In this document: positions 1 to 17,473 of the stretch, piece after piece
How the letters are laid out: each line of letters opens with the position of its first letter
How positions within the stretch are numbered: the first letter of the stretch is position 1
Assembly (NCBI RefSeq): GCF_030704535.1
Contig: NC_081808.1
Span: 19,590,501 to 19,654,500, forward strand
Length of the DNA: 64,000 bases
Origin: Vitis vinifera
Lineage: Eukaryota; Streptophyta; Magnoliopsida; Vitales; Vitaceae
Reading direction: 5' to 3'
The notes under the pieces: generated by a model
Seen by the model: the letters and a program-made list of their open reading frames with translations, nothing else
Told to the model about the DNA's origin: nothing
Databases searched by the model: none
Made by a program: the position numbers and the translations under genes

Positions 1-3
1 TAA

Positions 4-539
4 TAAGGGTGACAATTTATGTTGGTGGATTGTGTTTTTTGTTATGTTAAAATTTAGGTATTTTACTACATAGTTTCACCCAAATCCGAGATGAATAATA
101 ATGATGTCAAAAACATGAACGTAAATTATATCTCATTATTAAACAGGTTACATGCCATGTAACTCATTTAACTTATTTAATAATTCGATGATTTTATTTA
201 ATAATCAAGTATAATTAAGTATTATATATGCCTATTTATATTATTAATGTCTCAATTAAACATATTTATTATTTAATTGATTTATTTATTTAAAAACAAA
301 TTCAGAATGATTCAATAAGTTAAATAATTTTAAAATGTAATTAAGTTAGTAATGAGATTATTAGATGGGTCCATTCATGTTTAATTTATATTATGCAAGT
401 TGATTTAAAAATTACCTATTTATTAAGCGAGTTATAAAGCTCGACACGAGTCGATCCAAACTCATTGATACTCAATTCAAACCTATAAAAATTGTGTTGG
501 GTTGATATCAGCATATTATATAAAATTTTGTCACCCCTA
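4..539. mobile_element. hAT-like MITE (non-autonomous DNA transposon)
   Basis: The two ends form a terminal inverted repeat: TAAGGGTGACAATTT at the left and AAATTTTGTCACCCCTA at the right. The interior is AT-rich, non-coding and about 536 bp long. It has phrases common in plant hAT MITEs, such as GTGTTGGGTTGATATCAG near the right end. The left flank is cut off by the window edge, so the 8-bp target duplication expected for hAT cannot be checked. Confidence 0.6.
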
Positions 540-2290
540 CTTGATCGTGAGATAGTAAAAAACCAAAATTACAGCAATGGGTTTGAATATATGCAAATGG
601 GGTTTTCATCTTTTGTGGCTAAATGAACAAATCATAGGTTTGATTAATGCCTAAGCCACACCAAAGCTGACAATAACCCAAATCAATTGCTTCCAGTTAC
701 TACATACACTGGCGATCAAAAGTAGGTGAGACCTACCCATCAGACTGGTATTTGAATAAAATGGTGGTAATAAGGCTCCAACAAACACTGTGTAGTGCTG
801 CTTATGGCATGATTATGGAAGTGTAGTCAACAAATAATGATCCATTTTTGCATTAAGTACATGAAGTTATTAGTAGTATTATAAAAAAAGTAAGGGAGAT
901 TACCATTTTTCTCATTGTTATAATGGTATAGAAAGATTTTGGGTGTAGTGATAGCTACAAAATTTCATCTTAAAAGAGGTTGGCAAGCTGGTACTAATTA
1001 CAACTGAACAACAAGGCCAACCTACAATTTATTACCTTAAAAGACAGTTACTTAAGCTTCCGGGAAGTTTCATGCAATAAGCAAAAAAAAAAAAAAGAAG
1101 GATTAGATGGAAACCTGGTGTTTTGATTTTCATTTCTAATCTTTCCAAAATTTTACTCTTCAATGCTATGCCACCAAAAGGGTGGTTCATTTTCAATGGT
1201 ATTTGTTTGACAAAAGATTCAGAATTTGGAAACATGGATGGGGATAAAGGGCTGATTTGAGATGGGTTTTTTTTCTTCCCTTTTGATCAGTAGGTGGAAT
1301 TACATAGGATCCATTGATTCCCTGAGATGATAAAAATAAATACCATCAAATTACCCCCTTAGAAAAGGCTTCATCACAGTTGGAATTATTAGCTTAGTAT
1401 ATCAAGTTGGTCTTCTGTTCATTGCCAGTTTGACAAGTGGCTCAAAAGCACCAAGGCCCACAACTACCTATTGGCAGCTTCTGCCATTCTGCCAATGAAA
1501 ACATTAAAATAGAATGATTCCATGCCAAAAGTTTCCTTTGAAAATATTCAGGCTCCACTCAATTTTAAAAACAGCCATGGGTGTCGCCTAATGCCCCTTC
1601 TTGAGAAGGCATTAAAATATATGTATATTAACCAAATCGCACACCACCACAAAATAAATAAATAAAAAATAACAAGAGTTTTTTACATATTTTGACGATG
1701 AATGTAATTTTTATATGCATAAAATGTAACAATACTCAATAATCCATTAATAAAAAAAAAATGAGAAGTTACAATTACAGTCACATTATCTAAAAAAACA
1801 AAATTTTAAATATAAAAATACTAAATATATAATAGAGTTAAATTCGTTAATCATCACATAAAATAATAATAATAATAATGAAACTTGGCATTGTCCCTTT
1901 CAATTCACACGAGCTGATCGAATAATTCAATCATCGACATTAACGTGTGTGTATATATATATATATATATAATATCTTTAAAAAATGACTTGATCCAATG
2001 GAATCATCTTAAAAGATTTTTTTTTTCTCAATAATGAATATTATGTAACATTCAGAGGCCCCACGTATAATTTCGATCTAAAATCTCATAATGATATTTC
2101 AAGCACACGCGAAAATACCCATATGTTATTATTTGATGTAGTCTGATGTGACAAATAACTGAAAAAGTGAATGAAATATAAAAAATAAAAAAAAACCTCT
2201 ACGATTAAAAAAGGAAAAGAAAAAAAAAAAGCACCTGAATTACCCAGAGAGAGATTTATAAATGTAAAGAGCAGGAAGGAAGAGAAGAGT
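540..2290. other. Intergenic region upstream of the TauE/SafE gene
   Basis: I see no convincing gene here. The sequence is AT-rich, with a short (TA)n run near 1951-1970 and homopolymer A tracts near 1083 and 2220. The open frames are short and unlike any protein I know. The last few hundred bases should contain the promoter of the gene starting at 2488. Confidence 0.5.
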
Positions 2291-2358
2291 GCGCTCCTCA
2301 TTCCCTCATCTCTTCCCCCGCCTGTGTGCTTCAAGGAGAAAGACACAGAACAGGAAGA

Positions 2359-2391
2359 AGAGAGAGAGAGAGAGAAAAAAAAAAAAAAAAA
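2359..2391. repeat. (GA)n plus poly-A microsatellite in the 5' leader
   Basis: A run of about nine GA units is followed by about 17 A residues, roughly 100 bp before the start codon at 2488. It probably lies in the 5' untranslated region of the TauE/SafE gene. GA-rich leaders are common in plants, and the tract is likely to be length-polymorphic. Confidence 0.75.
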
Positions 2392-2487
2392 GGAATTCCA
2401 ATAAAAAAAATTGGAATAGGAGTTCTCACTAGCCATAGAGCAGCTGTGTGGGTGTGTGCTAGCTTTCAAGGTTCTCACACAACCAAC

Positions 2488-5400
2488 ATGGCTCGGCTTG
2501 GGGTTAACCAGCGAGCTGTAGCGGCGGTAGCAGCAACATCAGCATTGGTGGTGTGCTTGGGGCTTGTCATGATGAGTGGTGTAGGCAATGCAGAGAGACT
2601 TTTGAAGGCAGATGATCGGCCAGCTGAACATTTGGTTAACAAAAATAAGGAACCAGGATTTCTATCCAAAGTGGTTCACTTTCTCTGGCAGAGTGGGAAG
2701 TCTTCATATCAGCATGTTTGGCCGGTGAGTTAAGAAGACCGCTTTTCTGTTCAACCAAACACATCTCACTATCATAGTATCTTTAATTATATATCTTGAT
2801 ATTCTATATTTTGGTTGAACAGGATATGAAGTTTGGGTGGAAACTGGTGGTAGCTTCAATAATTGGATTCTTTGGTGCAGCATTGGGGAGTGTAGGAGGA
2901 GTAGGAGGCGGTGGGATTTTTGTTCCAATGCTCACCTTGATCGTCGGCTTCGACCCCAAGTCCTCAACTGCCATTTCTAAATGTAACTTACTGATTTTAC
3001 ATGAGAATTAAGGTGTAAGAAAACTTTAAATAATAAGGGTTATTTACAGTTTGTGTGTGAATTGCAGGTATGATAATGGGGGCTGCAGGATCAACAGTAT
3101 ACTACAATATGAGGCTTAGACATCCAACACTAGACATGCCCATCATAGATTATGACCTGGCCTTGCTCTTCCAGCCCATGCTCATGCTAGGCATCAGCAT
3201 TGGTGTTGCCTTCAATGTCATCTTTGCTGATTGGATGGTCACTGTTCTCCTTATCATCCTCTTCTTAGGTAATAATTCACCATCTATTTGTCTCACAGAT
3301 GGTTTATAGTGAGTAAGGTTCCTTGGAGAGTTAGACTTCATCTTTATTTCTTGAGTGCAGAAGGTTGCTCCATAACTGTTTTTGAAAACACATTTAACAA
3401 AAAAAAAAAAAGAACAAAAAATCTTTTAAATTTAGATTGTTTTTACTTATTTTTTAAAAACAATTATGCAAATACAAAGAATGATCATTAAAAACTAAAG
3501 CATTACGTATAAAAATTATTTTTAAAAATATAAAAAAAAAAAAAGTTAAAAACATATCAAATTATCAAGCAAATTTTTGTTTTACAAAACATAAAAAGAA
3601 AAAACAATTTTTAAAAACTCTTTTCAAAAATTATTTTTAAAAATTATTTCCTAAAACACTTCTTAGCTTGCTTTATTTATTTATTTAATTTTTGTAATGA
3701 TGACGTAAGGTTTCTTCTTCTAACTTAATAACTTTTTTTTTTTTTTCCTGTGCAATTATAATCTTCTTTTACAAGTTAGTACCTCTTTCTGAGCAACTGC
3801 ATATCTTCTCTGTTAATTATGCACTTATGCTCAAAACTATAATGGCGGTAGGTACATCAACTAAGGCTTTATTCAAAGGCATAGAAACATGGAAGAAGGA
3901 GACAATCATGAAGAAGGTTATTCAAAATTTTCACCTACAATTATTAGTATTATTATTATTGCCTCTCTTTGGTTTTCCTTAGTCTCAGAGCTTTTTAATT
4001 TGAGATTTGGCTTTATTTTCAGGAAGCAGCTAGGCTGTTGGAAGCAGAGACCAAGCCAACTGGTGAGTAATGTCCTCTAAGCAAATGTTTCCAGAAATAA
4101 TGAAATTAAATGCATGAAATTTTCATCCATGATCCAAATCAATATCACTACAAACCCCTTGAGAGCTTGCTTGACCCAGAAATGAAACATATAGGATTGG
4201 TTCTTGGGAGATGAAGAATGAGATAAATTGGTGGATGTAGCTGCAAAATGATCATAAATAAGATCTTGTGTTAATAGTCTCATGCAATTGCAGATAATAC
4301 TGGAGGAGGGGATTACAGACCACTACCCAGTGGTCCGGCTACCATCCGAGATGATCACGTAAGTCTGAGAATACCTCAGACGTTTCTCCACCAGACTAGT
4401 ACTCCTCCCAGACTGATTCTCAACTAATTAACTGTTTTCTTTCTCTCTTAATTATTATCAACTCCATCCAGGTTCCCGTCATATACAACATTTGCTGGAA
4501 AGAGTTGGCACTGCTAGTGTACGTGTGGGTGGCTTTCCTTGCTGTTCAGATTGTCAAGGTATAGCGTTAATCAAGCAGCCTAGAAAATCTCACCTGTCTT
4601 TCTGATTCATCTACGTAACCTCTTTAGCTGCATACTGAACATGATGTTTTTATAAATCTCTATGCAGACATACACGGTGACGTGCTCAATAGAGTATTGG
4701 GTTCTGAATTGCTTACAGGTAAGATCTCCAGCATGAGATAATTGGCTTCTGAATATCATATGATCTCAAGTATCAAACCCCCGTTCAATAACAAAATTCG
4801 GTATCCCTTAGGTACCCATTGCGGCCTCAGTTTCGATATATGAAGCCGTATGCTTGTACAAAGGGACCAGGGTGATTGCATCAAAGGGAAAGGAAGTCAC
4901 AAACTGGAAGATACATCAGATTTTTCTTTACTGTTCATGTGGGATAGTAGCAGGCTTAGTGGGTGGATTGCTTGGGCTTGGAGGCGGCTTCATCTTGGGA
5001 CCCCTTTTTCTTGAATTGGGAATTCCACCCCAGGTAGACTACATTCCTCAACCTCTCTTAAGCGCCTTTAAGTCAGATATATCATGCAGGTCTATAACAA
5101 CGTTAAACCAATTGTTTGACAAAGTTGTACCCTTTTTGCAGGTTGCGAGTGCAACATCAACCTTTTCAATGGCATTCTCCTCCTCCATGTCAGTTGTACA
5201 ATACCACCTTCTAAGGCGCTTCCCAGTCCCATATGGTTGGTGGCAATAACAGAAACATATATAACTCCTCATATTGATTTCAATTGTTACCAAACTTTGA
5301 TATCAAAAACAAAAATGAAGTATTATTCTCATGTTTCAATACTTTTGTTGCAGCTTCTTATTTTGTCCTAGTTGCTACAATAGCCGCCCTTGTTGGTCAG

Positions 5401-5676
5401 CACGTGGTCAGAAAAGTAATAAAACTTGTAGGCAGGGCTTCAATAATCATCTTCATTTTGGCTCTCACAATCTTTATCAGTGCAATCAGTTTAGGTATAT
5501 TTCCCTCTTTATCTTTTTTTCAATTTCGCTTTTCAGATTTGTGTGTGTGTGTGTGTTGAGGGTGTGGTGCTCAATTTCCATGGTGAATTGCAGGCGGAGT
5601 GGGCATAATGACTATGGTTGAGAAGCTGGCGAACAATGAGTACATGGGGTTCGATGATCTCTGCTATCAGTCTTAG
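2488..5676 (+). CDS. TauE/SafE family membrane protein (sulfite exporter-like)
   Basis: The assembled exons are 2488-2724, 2823-2982, 3068-3268, 3852-3916, 4023-4062, 4294-4358, 4472-4558, 4668-4718, 4812-5033, 5142-5235, 5354-5494 and 5594-5676. They give 1446 nt, or 481 aa, with the frame kept at every junction. Residues 1-35 look like a signal peptide or first membrane helix ([19 protein letters not shown]). The fold has two halves, each with a glycine-rich motif: [13 protein letters not shown] near residues 104-116 and [14 protein letters not shown] at 353-366. Between them is a charged loop ([13 protein letters not shown]). The family is annotated as sulfite/organosulfonate exporters from bacterial TauE and SafE; the substrate of the plant members is not shown by the sequence. 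Intron 3 (3269-3851) is A/T-rich and may contain MITE debris. The family call is firm, the transport substrate is not. Confidence 0.92.
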
Positions 5677-6255
5677 ATTTTCATGGAGTTTTTCAGCAGA
5701 TAAAATACAAATACCTGCGCTACATTTCCTCGTCTCCCTTCTGTTCCATTTATTTTTTTTCCTCTCATTTTCATGAAAATTATGCCTTGATTACGTTAAA
5801 TTGATGCCAATTTCACTCTACTAATTGTATCTACGAAGGCCCTAGACCCATCATGTTTTTGCCTTTTCATTCAATGTTCATTCTACATAGAATTTTAGCC
5901 TATGAATTGTGTAAGAAATGAGTATGTGCAATAATAAGATGAGATGTGAATGCTGTACATTTGTTTCATGTCCACACAATTACCAACAAAAAAAAATGCT
6001 CAAGGATATTACTTACCATTTTTACATGCAAATCTATTCATTTTTCTCCCTTTTAAAGTTATTTCTTATAAGTAAACAAAGATAAAAAATCATCTCATCA
6101 GAGCATGCATACAGAAATTTTGCTTCCATTTAGTACAAAGCATTGGGTTATTAAAAAGGAAGCCCCTAGATTTGGTTCCAAAACTGACCGACCTCCCAAT
6201 ATTGCAACATGGCATTACTATACCAAATCCATAATTGAACACGAACGCTAGTCTC

Positions 6256-6819
6256 ATGCAACATTCCCAGTTAATTTTCACGGTACATCATTTCATCTTC
6301 TCCATGATCTCTTCAGTATTTCCTCCCAAACCTTCCAGCTCCGCCTGTCCTCCATATTCTCATGGGTTCACAGGGGTATCAGGCATGGCTGCCTTGCTCA
6401 GCATCTTCGGTTGTCTAGGTTTTATTTCAGTACTGGCGCTGTTGGCTTTTTGGATTCGTGCCATTCGGAAAAATATAGCGATCTCTCAACGTCGACATGG
6501 GGGCCGAAGAGGGGATCCGGATAAAATACAGGAAGAAGAAGAAGAGGGAAGAGGAGGTGAATGTTCTGAATCATATTCGCCAAAGAGTAGTGTGCTGCCG
6601 GCGCGACTGCCCCTTATAAAGTATGAGGCGATGGAAGGAGGAGAGAGCGGGTGCAGTATCTGTCGCAAGAGCTTCAAGGAGGGGGAGCCGTGCCGGGTGA
6701 TGCACGAGTGTGGGCACAAGTTCCACTACCTTTGTGTTGATCCTTTGGTGATCAAGCCAACTGCATGCCCCATCTGTCGCATGTCGCACTTGCCCTTTGT
6801 CTATCAGATGTGTGCCTGA
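6256..6819 (+). CDS. ATL-like RING-H2 finger protein (putative E3 ubiquitin ligase), intronless
   Basis: This is a single open frame of 187 aa from the first ATG at 6256. ATGs at 6304 (171 aa) and 6385 are alternative starts, and 6304 would give the short N-terminus usual for the family. A hydrophobic helix lies at about residues 45-67 (ALLSIFGCLGFISVLALLAFW), followed by a basic stretch, an acidic run of glutamates and a C-terminal RING-H2 domain. The zinc ligands are C133, C136, C152, H154, H157, C160, C171 and C174. Their spacing C-x2-C-x15-C-x-H-x2-H-x2-C-x10-C-x2-C is the ATL pattern. The tryptophan usually found just before the seventh ligand is replaced. The order transmembrane helix then RING-H2 and the lack of introns also fit ATL proteins, which are membrane-anchored E3 ligases. 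Substrate and trigger cannot be told. Confidence 0.85.
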   Translation: MQHSQLIFTVHHFIFSMISSVFPPKPSSSACPPYSHGFTGVSGMAALLSIFGCLGFISVLALLAFWIRAIRKNIAISQRRHGGRRGDPDKIQEEEEEGRGGECSESYSPKSSVLPARLPLIKYEAMEGGESGCSICRKSFKEGEPCRVMHECGHKFHYLCVDPLVIKPTACPICRMSHLPFVYQMCA

Positions 6820-7078
6820 ATTATATATTTTGAAGCACTTACCGTATTTTAAATTTTAATTGATTCTTTAATGAAATTTTATTTTTTATTTTATCCCATC
6901 ATTTCACAGTATTTTTAAGGACTAATTCTTCCCGTGCCCTAATTTGAAGTTTTCTCCTGGTATTTTTACAGCACGAGGGAAGTAATTTGAATGGACTACT
7001 TCGATTCAATCCGAATCTAATTTGATGTTTAGTGGGCCTGAATAATTATCCTCACTAATCGGGTTGGACTTGAGTTTA

Positions 7079-7131
7079 AAAAGACAATGTAGTGTTGAGA
7101 AGGGACCCTTCTCAACACTAAATTGTCTTTT
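7079..7131. repeat. Near-perfect 53-bp palindrome (hairpin)
   Basis: Two 26-base arms flank a single A at 7105. The core arms AGTGTTGAGAAGGG and CCCTTCTCAACACT match perfectly, and the outer parts (AAAAGACAATGT against AAATTGTCTTTT) have about one mismatch. A stem this long with almost no loop will extrude or be transcribed as a hairpin. It may be the centre of a tiny foldback MITE; no target duplication is evident. Confidence 0.85.
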
Positions 7132-8190
7132 ATTGTTCAATGTTTTTTTTAAAATTATTATTATTTTTATTTAATTAAATTTGGATTGAATTTGGGCTAA
7201 GGTTCAGAGAATTCGAACTTAACCTGAACTCTATTTAATGTTTTTGCAATTTTTATAATGCATATTATCTTATATAATAATAGTTATTTTATTTTTCTAT
7301 TTTTAAGAAAAAAAATATCAAATTATATTATATCATATATTTTTTATTTTTTTAAATATAAATTTATGTTCTTGAAATTTTTTCATATTTATTATTTACA
7401 TTTTCAAATAAATACATTAAAATTTTAAAATATATATATATTATAAATGGATTTTTAATTATGCAATCCTACCAACTTGAATTTAATTTGAACAATCCGA
7501 ACTTAGAAAAATAAGATTGGGTTGAGCTCCATTAATTGTTTCTTAATTTGGGTTAAATTCAAGTTAATCATCAACCCGACCAATCCATCCACCAACTTCT
7601 ATGTAATTTATATATATTTGCTGGGCAAAAATAATGTGAATACTCTTATAATTAAAACATGTGCTAAAATAATTTTGAAATTCTAATAAGAAATATTAAA
7701 GACATTTATCTAAATTCTCTCCACCTCATTTTTTAAAATAGTGAAATAATTAAAATACTCTCTCCAAGTACCCCATCTGAAACCCTAATTTTATTTCTTT
7801 TTCTTTTCTTTCTTTCTTTCAATTTTTTCCTTCATTTTCTTCTCTTTATATTTGAGTTCAAAGATAACTTCTACGGATGATCTCTGCACATATGAGTTAT
7901 CTTTACAATCCTAATTAGAAAGTTCTTGATTCAAGTCCCCCTTTCCCTTTCCCATGTCAGATAGGAGGGCAGTAACATATTTGGTAATGAGTTGGGCTTG
8001 TGTGCTCAGCCCCAACGCTAAGGGGGTCCATCTAGGCCCGCTATTGGTCGAAGGCCTGTAAAGTCATTCAAGTATCTGGGCCAAGCCTGAGTCTCGAATG
8101 TCCGAGCCCATGTTTTTACCTGCATACTCATCCCATGAACAATCGGATATTCAATTTAACAACAGTACGAAGAATGTACTGCGCGGTCCA

Positions 8191-8200
8191 GCTATAAAAG
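8191..8200 (+). promoter_or_regulatory. Candidate TATA box upstream of DDM1
   Basis: GCTATAAAAG is a good match to a plant TATA box. It stands 400 bp before the putative leader intron donor at 8690/8691, and TGGGCY-type (site II) motifs lie 80-200 bp upstream. If used, transcription would start near 8225. A start nearer 8560 without this box is equally possible. Confidence 0.35.
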
Positions 8201-8594
8201 GCTCTTAAATAAGCCACTATGTTGCAGTAAAAGTAAAATTAAAGTTTGTCCAATTTTCAGGCAGGCGATCAAGGGCAGGGACCGCTCCACGTGAAACCAA
8301 AAAATGCCATAAAGTTAGGAAAGGATAGCCCTACAATTTTATCATGCTATCTTCGTTTGCCCTTTTTGGATCGGGTCAGGTTTTTAAACCGTCGCCAAAC
8401 CGCTAACGGATCATTTTCCACACGAAGACCATATGGCGGCCAAAAAGGCCAAAACACAGACAAAGTCGGAAAAGAGGTTCTCTTGTAATTATGAGGACAT
8501 TCTTTGGGCAAATACTAAACTTCGTTTTCCCGCCTAGACCTGTGCAGGAAAGAGAAGAGAAAAATAAATAATATTTTGGAGCATCGCACTGTAT

Positions 8595-9039
8595 ATGTTT
8601 CGCCTCCACTCTCCCTTGTTTCCAGAACTGTCCATCTTCTCTTGTCGGTTGTGGTCTGCTCTCTGTAACCACCAACACCGCAGCTCTCAAGTGAGTTCTT
8701 CTCCGATTCCGACATTTCACTGGTTTGTTCCCATTTGTTTTGGTTTTTCCATTCCCACTTTTTCCAGACGGCGTTTCTCGCTGGATGCTGATGGATTTTG
8801 AATTCCTAGTCCTCTGTTTGTTACTCGGACAACGAGAGAGAGAAAGGGTTACTCGTCTGTTTCCCTCATTTTCTTGAGGAGCAGACCGAGCTCTGGGTTG
8901 TGGGCATTACTCGGATGTTTTGGAAAACCCTAGGGGTTTTTTCTTTAATAAGGAGTTTCGTTTTTTGGTTCATTGTGTTGTTCTGATAAGATTTAGTGTA
9001 ATGCGTTTAAAGAGTCATTTACTTCTGCAGGATTGTTAG
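8595..9039 (+). promoter_or_regulatory. Spliced upstream ORF in the DDM1 5' leader
   Basis: The probable leader exon ends at 8690 (CTCTCAA then GTGAGT), and the next exon starts at 9031 after TTCTGCAG. An ATG at 8595 reads 32 codons to the exon end, then Asp, Cys and a TAG at 9037-9039. This makes a 34-codon upstream ORF that ends 9 nt before the main ATG at 9049. It matters only if transcription starts upstream of 8595. Confidence 0.4.
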
Positions 9040-9048
9040 GGTTAGAAA

Positions 9049-16558
<7,510 letters not shown>

Positions 16559-17473
16559 TAAAGGTTCTCTGATTGGGAGGTAGGAGCCAGGTATCTGTGT
16601 AAGAATGCTGGGTGTTTTGGTGTCTCTGGGCTTCAATTTTTTCACGTCATGGTTTTGTGTGAACCGAAGTATGCTCTGAAATTGAGCTCACTTTCAATTT
16701 TGTGAATGTCTGAAAAGATATACTTGGAAAGAGAGCTGATTTTTCGTTAGCCCCTTCTCCCAGACAGAGTCAAGAGGTTAATACCTTGAAGGTGATATAT
16801 ATGTAGACATTGCCATATTACTTAATGTACCTTGTACACCAGTATATTTTCTTAACTATCACAATCGTCGTATTTGTATTATGTATTTGGATTTGGATTC
16901 CAGTTGGACGCCAGCAGTATGTCGAAGGTTATGTTGCAATCCCACCCCAAAGAAGAGTTTGAAGCCACCATTAGGGGCAGCATCCAGAGACAACTAAAAA
17001 TTAGCTTGATTTGTGTTTATTTTGTCTCTTAAAATTTTCAGACCTAAAAGAAAAGTAAGGGGTTACCCTTTTTTCATTAGAAAAATAATGGTTTTTTAAA
17101 GCATTAAAATATTCTCTGCACTAACTCAAAATACTTTATGGATTCCTCAAAATTGTTTCCTTATTTGCTGACTCTAGGCAACAGAATTCATATCTTTTAA
17201 ACGCCCTCTTCCAAACACAGCCTAACGAAAGACCGCTAATCCGAGCCTCTTGGGCCGAAGCAGACCATGGCATGGGCCTCCGGCCCAGCCCACATCTCAA
17301 AAAGTAAGGCAGTTAGAAGGAGTAAATATTAAATAATAGTGTTTGACGTTTGCAGTCTGGAGGTGTATGGTTGGATCCCTGAAACCGAACCCTCAGAAAG
17401 ACGCAATTTGTAGGAAAGTTTGAGGGAATTTCGGTCGAGGTGTAAAGGTCGGAGAGAATCTCCGGTCCGAGAA
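16559..17473. other. DDM1 3' region and promoter of the downstream small gene
   Basis: The first part should be the DDM1 3' untranslated region, though I see no clear polyadenylation hexamer. No other gene is apparent. The last 250 bp has the site II cluster at 17251-17292 and should be the promoter and leader of the gene starting at 17474. Confidence 0.5.
17251..17292 (+). promoter_or_regulatory. Cluster of four site II elements (TGGGCY)
   Basis: TGGGCC is at 17251-17256 and 17273-17278. GGCCCA is at 17282-17287 and AGCCCA at 17287-17292 (both on the - strand). Site II elements bind TCP factors and are enriched in promoters of plant nuclear genes for respiratory-chain and ribosomal proteins. 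The cluster lies about 180-220 bp before the ATG at 17474. This agrees with a mitochondrial role for that gene. Confidence 0.6.

Larger units (their letters stand above)
6834..8560. other. Intergenic region between the RING gene and DDM1
   Basis: No gene is visible. The first 750 bp is very AT-rich and contains the hairpin at 7079-7131 and phrases such as GGGTTGGACTTGAG that look like old MITE or LTR debris. From about 7960 the composition becomes less AT-rich and promoter-like. It carries TGGGCT at 7993, TGGGCC at 8077, AGCCCA at 8105 and a TATA-like box at 8191. These are probably promoter elements of DDM1. Confidence 0.5.

Noticed and set aside
3352..3660. Possible MITE in intron 3 of the TauE/SafE gene
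   Set aside because: A/T-rich with GTTTTTGAAAACA-like phrases, but I could not define inverted ends or a target duplication.
7924..7945. Box B-like GATTCAAGTCCCC suggesting a tRNA or SINE
   Set aside because: There is no complementary T-arm stem, no box A at the right distance and no target duplication.
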